Below, one piece after another: positions 9,080-18,000 of a stretch of DNA of 64,000 bases (positions are counted from its first letter, which is position 1; each line of letters begins with the position of its first letter). The stretch is from Streptomyces atroolivaceus (GTDB lineage Bacteria; Actinomycetota; Actinomycetes; Streptomycetales; Streptomycetaceae): positions 1 to 64,000 of the forward strand of contig NZ_JNXG01000019.1 in NCBI RefSeq assembly GCF_000717025.1. Reading direction: 5' to 3'. The position numbers and the translations under genes were made by a program. The notes under the pieces are model-generated. The model was given only the letters and a program-made list of their open reading frames with translations, did not search any database and was not told the origin of the DNA.

Positions 9080-10447
9080 TCACGCGCGGACGAGCGTGAG
9101 GACCTCGTCGCGGACCGCCGCCATCGTCCTCTCGTCGCGCGCCTCGACGTTCAGACGCAGCAAGGGCTCGGTGTTGGAGGCCCGGAGGTTGAACCACCAG
9201 TCGGTGCCGGTCACCGTGAGTCCGTCGAGCTCGTCGAAGCGCACGTCGTCGCGGTCGTCGTAGGCCGCCCTGATCGCCGTCAGCCGGCCTGCCTGGTCGT
9301 CGACCGTGGAGTTGATCTCGCCGGAGCCCGTGTAGCGGTCGTACCGGTCGAGGAGCCCGGAGAGCGGGCCCTCCTGGCCGCCCAGCGCCGCGAGGACGTG
9401 GAGGGCGGCGAGCATGCCCGTATCGGCGTTCCAGAAGTCGCGGAAGTAGTAGTGCGCGGAGTGCTCGCCGCCGAAGATCGCGCCGTGCTCGGCCATCTCG
9501 GCCTTGATGAAGGAGTGGCCGACGCGCGTACGGACGGGCGTTCCGCCGTTCTCCCGTACGACTTCGGGGACGGACCAGGAGGTGATCAGGTTGTGGATCA
9601 CCGTTCCCCTGCCGCCGTTGCGGGCCAGTTCACGGGCGGCCACCAGGGCCGTGATCGCGGACGGGGACACGCCTTGGCCGCGCTCGTCGACGACGAAGCA
9701 GCGGTCGGCGTCGCCGTCGAAGGCGAGGCCGAGGTCGGCGCCCTCGGCGAGGACGCGGGCCTGGAGGTCGACGATGTTCTTCGGGTCGAGCGGGTTGGCC
9801 TCGTGGTTGGGGAAGGTGCCGTCGAGCTCGAAGTACATGGGTACGAGGTCCAGGGGGAGGCCCTCGAAGACGGTGGGGACGGTGTGGCCGCCCATGCCGT
9901 TCCCCGCGTCGACGACGACCTTGAGCGGCCGGATCCCGGAGAGGCCTACGAGGCCCAGCAGGTGCGCGGCATAGTCGGTGAGGGTGTCGCGCTCGGTGAC
10001 CGTGCCCGGGGTGGTGGCGGCCGTGGCGGGGAGGCCGTGGTCCGACCACTTCTCGACCAGCGTGCGGATCTCGGTCAGACCGGTGTCCTGGCCCACGGGC
10101 GCGGCGCCGGCGCGGCAGAGCTTGATGCCGTTGTACCGCGCCGGGTTGTGCGAGGCCGTGAACATCGCTCCGGGCAGGTCCAGTGCTCCGGACGCGTAGT
10201 ACAGCTGGTCCGTCGAGCAGAGCCCGATGAGGGTGACGTCGGCGCCGCGTGCCGTCGCCCCACGGGCGAAGGCCGCGGCCAGGCCGGGCGAGGACGGCCG
10301 CATGTCGTGGCCGATCACGATGGCGTCCGCCTCGGTGACCTGGACGAACGCGGCACCGAAGAGTTCGGCGAGCGGCTCGTCCCACTGGTCGGGCACGACT
10401 CCGCGCACGTCGTACGCCTTCACGAGCTGCGACAGGTCAGCAACCAC
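9080..10447 (-). CDS. manB: Phosphomannomutase / phosphoglucomutase family
   Basis: A 455-residue alpha-D-phosphohexomutase converting mannose-6-phosphate to mannose-1-phosphate. All four signatures are visible: the catalytic phosphoserine loop TASHNP (S99), the Mg2+ loop DGDADR (D244, D246, D248), the sugar-selectivity loop GEHSAH (327-332), and the C-terminal phosphate-binding SNTEPLLRLNVE. GEHSAH with Ser is the phosphomannomutase/PMM-PGM type. The GTG at 10447 has AGGAGG 8 bp upstream. It is the first gene of the manB - Trm112-like - SIS - manA run and works with the GDP-mannose pyrophosphorylase at 26.2 kb. Confidence 0.95.
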   Translation of the reverse strand: MVADLSQLVKAYDVRGVVPDQWDEPLAELFGAAFVQVTEADAIVIGHDMRPSSPGLAAAFARGATARGADVTLIGLCSTDQLYYASGALDLPGAMFTASHNPARYNGIKLCRAGAAPVGQDTGLTEIRTLVEKWSDHGLPATAATTPGTVTERDTLTDYAAHLLGLVGLSGIRPLKVVVDAGNGMGGHTVPTVFEGLPLDLVPMYFELDGTFPNHEANPLDPKNIVDLQARVLAEGADLGLAFDGDADRCFVVDERGQGVSPSAITALVAARELARNGGRGTVIHNLITSWSVPEVVRENGGTPVRTRVGHSFIKAEMAEHGAIFGGEHSAHYYFRDFWNADTGMLAALHVLAALGGQEGPLSGLLDRYDRYTGSGEINSTVDDQAGRLTAIRAAYDDRDDVRFDELDGLTVTGTDWWFNLRASNTEPLLRLNVEARDERTMAAVRDEVLTLVRA

Positions 10448-10552
10448 GGCCGGTCCTCCTGGGATCTTTACGGACCGCCCAAACTACCCGGCGGGCCGGA
10501 GCCCTCCGTCAGGGGAGCGGCCTGCCCGGCACCGCCGCCCTCCCGGCCGCGG

Positions 10553-12169
10553 TCAGGGAAGCATCCAGCCCAGCACCGCCGTGCTCTGCGCCATCACGAC
10601 CAGGCACATCACCAGCAGCAGGCCGAGGCTCCACGGCAGGACCTTGCGCAGCAGATCGCCCTCACGCCCGGCGAGCCCGACGGCGGCGCAGGCGATCGTC
10701 AGATTCTGCGGGGAGATCATCTTGCCCAGCACGCCCCCGGAGCTGTTGGCGGCGGCGAGGAGCTCCGGCGACAGGCCGGACTCCCGCGCGGCTGACACCT
10801 GGAGGGCGCCGAAGAGGGCGTTGGCAGAGGTGTCGGAGCCGGACACGGCGACGCCGAACCAGCCGAGCACGGGTGAGAGGAAGGCGAGTCCGGCGCCTGC
10901 CGCGGCGACGGACTGGCCGATGGTGGCGGCCTGCCCGGAGAGGTTCATGACGTAGGCGAGGGCGAGCACGGACGTCACGGTGAGGATCGCGTAGCGCAGT
11001 TCGTGCACGGTGGCCGCCCACTCCCGCGCGGCGACACCGGCTCGTACGCCGAGCACGACGGCGGTGACCAGGCCCGCGAGCAGGACGAGGGTGCCGCCCG
11101 TGCCGAGGAGCGGGAGGGAGAACACGTTGGCGCCGACCGGTTCGCCGTCGGGCCCCGCGACATCGAGGAACGGCCAGTCGAAGACGCGTGTGGCCCCGGC
11201 CAGCAGCCGCTTCACGGGCGGGATCTGGGCGACGGAGAACACCGCGACGATCAGGGCGTACGGGGCGTAGGCGCGCAGGACCTCGCGGCGCGGGTCCTCC
11301 TGGTCCAGGTCCTCGCTGCGCACACCCGTCAGCACCGCCGCGCGTACGGGTTCACCGGCGGGCCTGCGGGCGCCCGGGAGGGCGATCAGCGCGCCCGCGC
11401 CGGCGAGGGCCGCCGCGATGTCGGCGAGCTGGGCGGAGACGTAGTTGGAGGCGGCGAACTGCGCGACGGCGAAGGCCACTCCGCAGACGAGGGCGGGCAG
11501 CCAGGTCTCCCGCAGGCCCCTTCTGCCGTCGACGAGGAAGACCAGGATCAGCGGGACGACGAGGGCGAGCAAGGGTGTCTGGCGGCCGACGACCGTGGCG
11601 ACGGCGTCCAGCGGCAGCCCGGTCACCTGGGCGAGCGTCACCACGGGCGTGCCCATGGCGCCGAAGGCGACGGGCGCGGTGTTGGCGACCAGCGAGACGA
11701 CGGCGGCCTTCACCGGGTCGAAGCCGAGTGCGACGAGCATGACCGAGCAGATCGCGACGGGTGCGCCGAAGCCGGCCAGCGCCTCGAGGAGCGCTCCGAA
11801 ACAGAAGGCGATGACCAGCGCCTGGATGCGGGGGTCGTCGGAGACCCGGCCGAAGGAGCGTCGCAGGATGTCGAAGTGCTGGGTGCGCACGGTCATCCGG
11901 TACACCCAGAGGGCGTTGACGACGATCCACATGATGGGGAAGAGCCCGAAGAGAACGCCTTGCGCACCCGCGGACAGGGTCTGCCCGACGGGCATGCCGA
12001 ACGCCGACCATGCGACGAGCACGGCGACGGCGAGCCCGATGAGTCCGGCCCGGTGGGCCTTCATGCGGACGGCGCCGAGCAGAACCAGCACGGTCACCAG
12101 CGGCAAGGAAGCGACGAGAGCGGACAGAACGAGCGAATCGGCTACGGGTTCGAGTTGCTGGACAAACAC
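10553..12169 (-). CDS. L-lactate permease (LctP/GlcA family)
   Basis: A 538-residue membrane protein with about 12-14 hydrophobic helices. Family hallmarks are an early WIVVNALWVYRMTV stretch, the ALLEALAGFGAPVAI motif and the C-terminal GVLGKMISPQNLTIACAAVGL segment. LctP proteins import lactate and glycolate by proton symport. The GTG at 12169 is preferred because GGGGAGG ends 5 bp upstream; the ATG at 12211 would place that site inside the coding region. The gene is single. A 10-bp inverted repeat (12257-12282) about 90 bp upstream may be its operator. Confidence 0.9.
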   Translation of the reverse strand: MFVQQLEPVADSLVLSALVASLPLVTVLVLLGAVRMKAHRAGLIGLAVAVLVAWSAFGMPVGQTLSAGAQGVLFGLFPIMWIVVNALWVYRMTVRTQHFDILRRSFGRVSDDPRIQALVIAFCFGALLEALAGFGAPVAICSVMLVALGFDPVKAAVVSLVANTAPVAFGAMGTPVVTLAQVTGLPLDAVATVVGRQTPLLALVVPLILVFLVDGRRGLRETWLPALVCGVAFAVAQFAASNYVSAQLADIAAALAGAGALIALPGARRPAGEPVRAAVLTGVRSEDLDQEDPRREVLRAYAPYALIVAVFSVAQIPPVKRLLAGATRVFDWPFLDVAGPDGEPVGANVFSLPLLGTGGTLVLLAGLVTAVVLGVRAGVAAREWAATVHELRYAILTVTSVLALAYVMNLSGQAATIGQSVAAAGAGLAFLSPVLGWFGVAVSGSDTSANALFGALQVSAARESGLSPELLAAANSSGGVLGKMISPQNLTIACAAVGLAGREGDLLRKVLPWSLGLLLVMCLVVMAQSTAVLGWMLP

Positions 12170-12256
12170 ACAGACCTCCCCGGATTCCGTGATGCGGAAG
12201 CGATCTCTCACGGGTGGGGGAATGGTCGTGTCCGCGACAAGGCAGCGTCAATGCTC

Positions 12257-12282
12257 CGTACCGGAAAACTTCTTCCGGTACG
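12257..12282. promoter_or_regulatory. Inverted repeat upstream of the lactate permease gene
   Basis: CGTACCGGAA - 6 nt - TTCCGGTACG, a perfect 10-bp inverted repeat. A TTGACG hexamer follows closely on the minus strand (12246-12251). It could be an operator for the permease gene or a weak terminator for the DUF3499 gene ending at 12321; there is no T-tract. Position just upstream of a -35-like element favours an operator. Confidence 0.45.
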
Positions 12283-12320
12283 CAGAGGTGACGGGTGGGA
12301 CCGAAGAGGCAGGAGGTGTG

Positions 12321-12692
12321 TCAGGAGTCCGGGGAGCGCAGCACCCGGAGGTGCCCCCTGCGCGCGACCTCCACCGGGTCCGCCGCTCGCGGTCCCCTGC
12401 CGCCCTGCGGCCGGTCCTGAGGCCGGGCCGCCTCGCGCACGGCGTTGGCGAGCGCTTCGAGATCGTCACCGCTGGGACGGGTGGGGGCCGAGGGGTCGGA
12501 GAGCCGGAGGACCTCCCAGCCGCGTGGCGCGGTGAGCCGCTCACCGTGCTCGGCGCACAGGTCGTAGCAGTGGGGCTCGGCATAGGTGGCGAGCGGGCCG
12601 AGGACCGCGGTCGAGTCGGCATAGACGTACGTCAGTGTCGCGACGGCGGGACGGCCGCACGCGGTTCGCGAACAGCGACGTACAGGGCTCAC
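12321..12692 (-). CDS. DUF3499 family protein with a Cys4 zinc-finger-like motif
   Basis: A 123-residue actinobacterial protein. The N-terminal half holds two cysteine pairs: CSRTAC (C7, C12) and CYDLC (C42, C46), framing TLTYVYADSTAVLGPLATYAEPH. This looks like a small zinc ribbon. The C-terminus is basic and low-complexity. The family is conserved next to whiB and manB in actinobacteria (recalled, not searched) with no known function. The GTG at 12692 fits the conserved N-terminus MSPVRRCSRTAC but has no clear ribosome site. It is divergent from the zincin-like gene. Confidence 0.82.
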   Translation of the reverse strand: MSPVRRCSRTACGRPAVATLTYVYADSTAVLGPLATYAEPHCYDLCAEHGERLTAPRGWEVLRLSDPSAPTRPSGDDLEALANAVREAARPQDRPQGGRGPRAADPVEVARRGHLRVLRSPDS

Positions 12693-13002
12693 GATGTTGG
12701 ACGGTACCGCACTCTTGAGCGGGCTGCGACGACTCTCCCTCAGCTCACCCCCTCGTGTCGCCCCGTGGACCGGGCCCGGCAGGGCTCCGGCGCGGCCGCT
12801 CCGACCTGCGGGGCAACCGGTGCGCGCGGGACCGGGCGCGGTCGCCGGGGGCGAACGCAAGCGGTCGTTCGGCAGAAGGTCCGCGGTCGCGGCAAGGTCC
12901 GGAACCGCTCTCGGACCTGGCCGGAATGTTCATCTCCGGACATCCGGCGGGCCTACGGAGAAGCCGTGATCGACCCGGCCCGAGGAGGGTTACGCTGCGT
13001 CG
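12693..13002. other. Divergent intergenic region between DUF3499 and zincin-like genes
   Basis: 310 bp without a convincing gene. A TACGCT hexamer at 12991-12996 lies 6 bp before the GTG at 13003, which would give a leaderless mRNA; its -35 region is poor. GAGGAG at 12982-12987 is too far from the start to be an ideal ribosome site. Nothing else stands out. Confidence 0.5.
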
Positions 13003-13434
13003 GTGATGGACAGTCCCGTACCGCCCCACCCGTCCGAGCCGCGGCCCCGTCGCCGCGACCGCCATGGCCGCGGCATGCGCGGACCGGTCGCGCCGCCCCA
13101 GGTGCCGCTGTCCGTCAGCAGGGCGGAGAGCTTCCGCGATCTCGTCCAGGACTCCGTGGAGCGGCTGGAGCGACGCTGGCCGCAGCTGGCGGATGTCGAC
13201 TTCCTGGTCCTCGACGTGCCGGGTTCGCTGGAGGAGACCGTGCCGCTGGGGCGCGCCCTGTCCGCCGTGAAGGGACAGCCCGCGCAGATCGTCGTCTACC
13301 GGCGCCCCGTCGAGATCCGCACCAAGACCCGCGACGAGCGTGCTCTGCTGGTGCACGAGGTCGTGGTCGAGCAGGTCGCGGAGCTGCTCGGCCTCTCGCC
13401 CGAGTCGGTGGACCCGCGCTACGGGCAGGACTAG
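13003..13434 (+). CDS. Zincin-like metallopeptidase family protein with an altered zinc motif
   Basis: A 143-residue protein of the small zincin-like family that sits beside whiB2 and manB in mycobacteria (recalled). After a basic, Pro-rich N-terminus comes a compact alpha/beta domain ending in the helix LLVHEVVVEQVAELLGLS. Many relatives have HExxH there. Here H118-E119 is followed by V-V-V-E123-Q, so the second zinc histidine is absent. The protein is therefore either a non-peptidase member or uses other ligands. The GTG at 13003 (or ATG at 13006) is probably the start of a leaderless transcript. Function unknown. Confidence 0.78.
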   Translation: MMDSPVPPHPSEPRPRRRDRHGRGMRGPVAPPQVPLSVSRAESFRDLVQDSVERLERRWPQLADVDFLVLDVPGSLEETVPLGRALSAVKGQPAQIVVYRRPVEIRTKTRDERALLVHEVVVEQVAELLGLSPESVDPRYGQD

Positions 13435-13528
13435 GGCATCGTCCGGATCACGGCTCGCGTGGCCTGGCACCGCTCCCTGCCCCAGCCTGATCCCGACGGA
13501 GGACGCTGAACCGCCCCCGCTGCGGCCG

Positions 13529-15073
13529 TCAGTCGTCCAGGACCGACAGGTCCTGCTCCACTGCGGGCACCTCGACCGCGCCCTCGTCGTCCGGCAGGGT
13601 CTGCACGGTGAACATGCCGACCCCGCCCTCCGCGATCGTGAGGGTGCGGGCGGCGTGCACCGGGCCGCCCGACTCCGGCTCCACCGTCAGCGCGTAGCCG
13701 CCCTTGAGGCCGGCCGGGACCTCCGGCGTGATCTCCATCGTCGTTCCGCCCTTGACCGTGTAGGTCTTGGCCGTCGCCTCGCCGCCGCCGCTGCCCGCCG
13801 ACGCCGTGACCTTGACCTCGGCCGTCTCGCCGGGGGCGGTCAGGGAGAGCACGGAGCCCTTCGCCCGGTTGTCGGCGACGCTCGCCCGTTCGCCTACGGG
13901 GCCGGTCGCCGGGATGAAGGCGACCTCCTGCTTGGCCCCGGTGCCCCGCACCACGCGCAGTGCGGCGACCACCGGAGTGGTGCTGCCGTCGGTGGGCGAC
14001 AGCCGGAGCGAGCCGGGCTCCCCGCGGGTGACGTCCTTGAGGTCGACGCTCGCGGTCATCTGCGACTTGATGTGCAGGGTGGCGTTCCCGGCCGGTGACA
14101 GCGGCCCGGTCTTGCCCAGGAGCTGGACCTTCACATCGGCGTCGGCCTCCCCGGGCGCGAACGCCACCAGGCGCACGGAGGTCGCGTCGGCCGGGATCCC
14201 GGGCAGGATCTGCGTGCCCGCCGGATCGGCGGAGGCGGCCAGCCAGTCGCTGCCCACCTCGTCCTCCGCCGCGCTGACGACCGCGCCGACCCGTCCCGTC
14301 CGGGTGGTGACGTGGACGGTCACGTTCTCCGCGGCCTCGCCGGTCAGGGTGGAGATCAGCATCGGGACGCTCGACCTCGCCGGAACCGTGATGCCCTCCC
14401 CCACCGCGGACTCGAGGGGGCCCTCGGCGCCGTACAGCTCGATGTCGGCGACGGCGGCGGTGTCGTCGGGATTGGTCAGGTGGACGTAGTCCTGGCGGCC
14501 CTCCCCGGTGCTCGCCCCCGGGAACCAGAAGTCCGTGTCGGGGGCGGTGCAGCTGACACCGAGCAGACCGCGTGCGCCTCCCGCTGCGGCCGTGGTGGTC
14601 TGCTGGGCGGTCCAGCCGGGCGCGAGCCTGCCGGTGGCGGTGCCGACCAGAGCGGGAGCGTCGGACTTGGAGGTGTCGGCGGTGGCCGGCTTGCCGAGGT
14701 CCTTGAGGGAGATCACGGGCTTGCCGTCCGGCACCTTCTCCTCGTCCGCGTCGGCCTTCTCCTCGTCCCCCTCGGTCTTCTCCTCGTCCGCCGGCGCGTC
14801 CTCGTCCGCGGGGAGGGGATCGGCGGGCTTCAGTTCGGCGGCACCGGCCTCTCCGCCGTCCTTCCCTGCCGGGGTGAAGGACGTGTACGTCGTCTCCGCC
14901 ACGTCGGACGTGCTCGGCGCCGGGCAGAGCAGGCTGGAGCGCTCGACGGGAAGCCGGGCGGCGGCCTTCGCCTCCACCACGCCCTCGCCACCGGGCACGG
15001 TGAGCGCGGCCAGACCGGTGACGGCGGCGAGGGCGACGACGCCCGCGATGAGGGAAATGGGGGTGGACTTCAC
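13529..15073 (-). CDS. Secreted or surface protein, DUF5719-like
   Basis: A 514-residue exported protein. An N-terminal signal (KSTPISLIAGVVALAAVTGLA) is followed by a Cys-containing start (SLLCPAPSTSD), then an acidic low-complexity linker with repeated EEK/DEEK units (about residues 65-100). The C-terminal two thirds are beta-rich, with repeated WFPGAS-, IELYGAEGP- and LHIKSQMTAS-like strands resembling tandem immunoglobulin-like or jelly-roll domains. The GTG start (15073) overlaps the TGA of the upstream glycosyltransferase gene by 4 bp (GTGA), so the two are translationally coupled and probably act together at the cell surface. I recall this pair beside whiB in Streptomyces as a DUF5719 protein. 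No enzymatic motif is seen. Confidence 0.78.
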   Translation of the reverse strand: MKSTPISLIAGVVALAAVTGLAALTVPGGEGVVEAKAAARLPVERSSLLCPAPSTSDVAETTYTSFTPAGKDGGEAGAAELKPADPLPADEDAPADEEKTEGDEEKADADEEKVPDGKPVISLKDLGKPATADTSKSDAPALVGTATGRLAPGWTAQQTTTAAAGGARGLLGVSCTAPDTDFWFPGASTGEGRQDYVHLTNPDDTAAVADIELYGAEGPLESAVGEGITVPARSSVPMLISTLTGEAAENVTVHVTTRTGRVGAVVSAAEDEVGSDWLAASADPAGTQILPGIPADATSVRLVAFAPGEADADVKVQLLGKTGPLSPAGNATLHIKSQMTASVDLKDVTRGEPGSLRLSPTDGSTTPVVAALRVVRGTGAKQEVAFIPATGPVGERASVADNRAKGSVLSLTAPGETAEVKVTASAGSGGGEATAKTYTVKGGTTMEITPEVPAGLKGGYALTVEPESGGPVHAARTLTIAEGGVGMFTVQTLPDDEGAVEVPAVEQDLSVLDD

Positions 15074-18000
15074 TCGGACTCGCCTCGCGATGCGTTGCCG
15101 TTGCCGTTGCCGGTCTGCCACGGGCCCTGGCCCGGGGTCGTGTTCTCGTCGTGCCCTTCGTGCCCGTCGTACGGGGCGGCTTCGCCCGTACCCGTGGCGT
15201 AGGGCTGCTGCTGGGCGTAGCCGTACGGGTCGTAGGCGCCCTGCTGCTGGTACGGGTCCTGCTGGTAGGGATCGGCCTGGTAGTACTGGCCGGCGTCCTG
15301 CCCGCCCTGGTACTGGCCGTGGTCGGCGCCCTGGTACTGCTGCGCCTCCCACTCCCCGTAGTTCTGCTGGGGCACCGCGGCGTAGGTGCCGGTGCCGTCC
15401 TGGTCCTGGGGCACCGAGGCGTAGGTGCCGGTGCCGTCCTGCCCGCCCGGGACCGCCGCATACGGGTCGGCGGCCTGCTGCGCCGGGATGTACTCCCCCG
15501 GCGACTGCTCCGGAACGCCGGGGGCCGCCTCGTACCCGGTCGCCATGCCGTCCTGGGCGACCGCCGCGCCTGCGACGTCGTCGCCCGCCGTCGCCGCTTC
15601 CGCCTGGGCGGCCGCGCGCAGCCTGCGGGCCCGGCGCCCCTCCCCGGCGACCGGCTCGGCCGCGACGGCCTCCGGCTCCTCGGGCAGGTCGTCGTCGATC
15701 TCCCGGCGGCGGCCCGGCAGGGCCAGCACCACCAGGACGACGCCGAGCGCCACCTGCGTCCAGACCCAGGCGGTGTGCGTGAGGGGCGCGTCGTACGTCA
15801 GGTCGAGCGTGCCGCCCTCGGCGGGCAGCTCGAATCCCTGCGCCCAGCCGTCCACGGTCTTCGGGGTCAGCGCGCGGCCGTTCAGCGTGGCCTGCCAGCC
15901 CGGGTCGGCCGCGTCGGCGATCCTCAGCACCCGGCCGGAGTCGCCCTCCGGGACCTTGGTGTGCGCCTCGACGGGCAGGGACCCGACGGGTACGGGTTCG
16001 GCATCGGCGCCGGAGGGGACGATCGCGAGCCGGGAGACCTGGCGGTCGACCCGCCACAGGGCGCTGCCGTCCAGCTGGCTGAGCCGGCTCAGGCCCGGGG
16101 TCGAGTCCAGCACCCGGCTCATCTGCCGGGGCGCGCCGTCCCGTACGAGGACGTAGCGGATGGCGAAGCCACTGAGCTGGCTGCCCTGGTCGGCACCGGA
16201 GCCCGCGACCAGGTTGGCGACGACCTTGTCGAGATGGGTGTTGCTGCCACCCGCCTCGGTGAGCTCGGCATCGCCCAGGCGGGCTCCCGAACCGCGGACC
16301 AGGCTGTACGAGACGGCCGCCGGTGACGTGCCTCCGAGCACCAGGGTGCGTGCCTGGTCGCGCGTACTGCTCTCCTCCGCGACGAAGGCGGGCACCTGCA
16401 CCGGGTCGCGGCGCTCCAGCGGACCGGCCGCGCCGCCGATCATCCAGCCTGCCGCGGCCAGGACCGGGGCCAGCCCGGCGGCCAGGGCGATCAGCGCGGC
16501 GACCGGCTGGCGCCAGCCGAAGCTCAGGGCGGCGACCCGGATCCGGGCGCCGTCCGCCCCGAGCAGAGCCGCGGCGATCAGCGCGATGCCGTAGACGAGC
16601 GTGGCGGGCCCCGCCCAGGTGGAACCGTTGGAGATCCCCGCGAAGGCCAGGGAGACGAGCACCACGGCCCAGGCCGCGCGGATCGCGAACCGGCGCTCCC
16701 CGCGCAGCAGGGCGGCCAGCGCCGCCAGCACGATGCCCAGCAGCAGGACTCCGCCCGCGGCCTTGGGACCGCCCGGACTGATGCCGAGCAGGTCGAGGGC
16801 GGACGCCGTGCCCGTACCGATGTCGAGTCCGGCCTCCTTCAGGAAGCCGGACGGCGACGTCAGCAGGGACAGCGACCAGGGCGCGAGGACCAGGATCGGG
16901 GTGCCGGCCGTGGCCAGGAAGCGCAGGCCGTAGGCGGCGATGTCGTTCCTGCGCAGCACAAGTACGCCGATGCCGAGGACCACCGCGAGCGGCCAGACGA
17001 CCGGCGTGAAGGCCGTCGTCAGGGTGAGCAGCAGGGTGTACGCCCAGGTGGCGCGCCAGCTGCCGCGTGCGGTGGAGCCGTCGCCCCGCAGCCCGTGCGC
17101 GGCGACGGCCGCACGGGCGATCAGCGGAAGCAGGACGGCCAGGACGGCTGTGCCGAGACGCCCGGTGGCCAGCGCTCCCGTGGCGGCGGGCAGGAAGGCG
17201 TACGCGACGCTCGCCCAGGCCCGCAGGAGCCGGGACTCGACCAGCGGCCTGGAGGCGAAGTACGCGGTGAGCCCGGCGAGCGGGACCGAGCAGACGAGCA
17301 GGACGGTGAGCGCGAAGCCTGTGGAGCCGAGGAACAGCGCCGACAGGGCTGCGATCACGCCGAGGTAGGGCGGTGCGGACTGGGTGCCGCCGGTGCCGAC
17401 AGGGTGCCAGCCGTCCGCGTAGCGCCCCCAGAGGTCGGAGACGTCGGCGGGGGCGGGCAGCAGCGCGCCGCCCGCCAGGGCGCCGCTGCCGAGGAGTCCC
17501 CGGCAGGCCACGAGGGAGACGAGGAGGAGGAGCGCGAAGAGCACGGGGCCGGGCTTCCGGCCGACCTTCTTGAGCCGCGCGAACTGCTCGACCTCCAGGA
17601 AGTCGGCGTCGTCACCGCCGGGCCCGGACTCGACGGCTCCGTGCCGTGAACCGCCGGAGTCGGAGTCGGAGCGGCTGCCGAAGTTGCCCGCGACCTGTTC
17701 GACGGTCGCGCGGACCGTGGCACCGGGCGGCGGGAAGAGCGACCGCAGTTCTGCCGCGTCCACCGTCGCCCGGCCGCGCGCGCGGCGGGCGGCGATGATC
17801 CGCCCGGGGCGCAGCAGGGTGCCGAGGAGTCCGGCGACCTCGTCGAGCGCCTGCCCGGGCACCTTGCCGACGAGGTACGCGAGGGTGCGCAGGAGGGTTC
17901 CGACGACGAGGCGGAGAAGAGACCACGGCAGCTGTTTGCCGCGGGCGTTGACGAGCATCGTGTAGACGGCGCCCGCCTTGTCGACGCGGTGCGGACTGGT

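Noticed and set aside
8738..10795. 685-residue plus-strand frame containing a repeated VCPRF unit
   Set aside because: Produced by the 15-bp tandem array (a multiple of 3) and the antisense of manB; no independent coding evidence.
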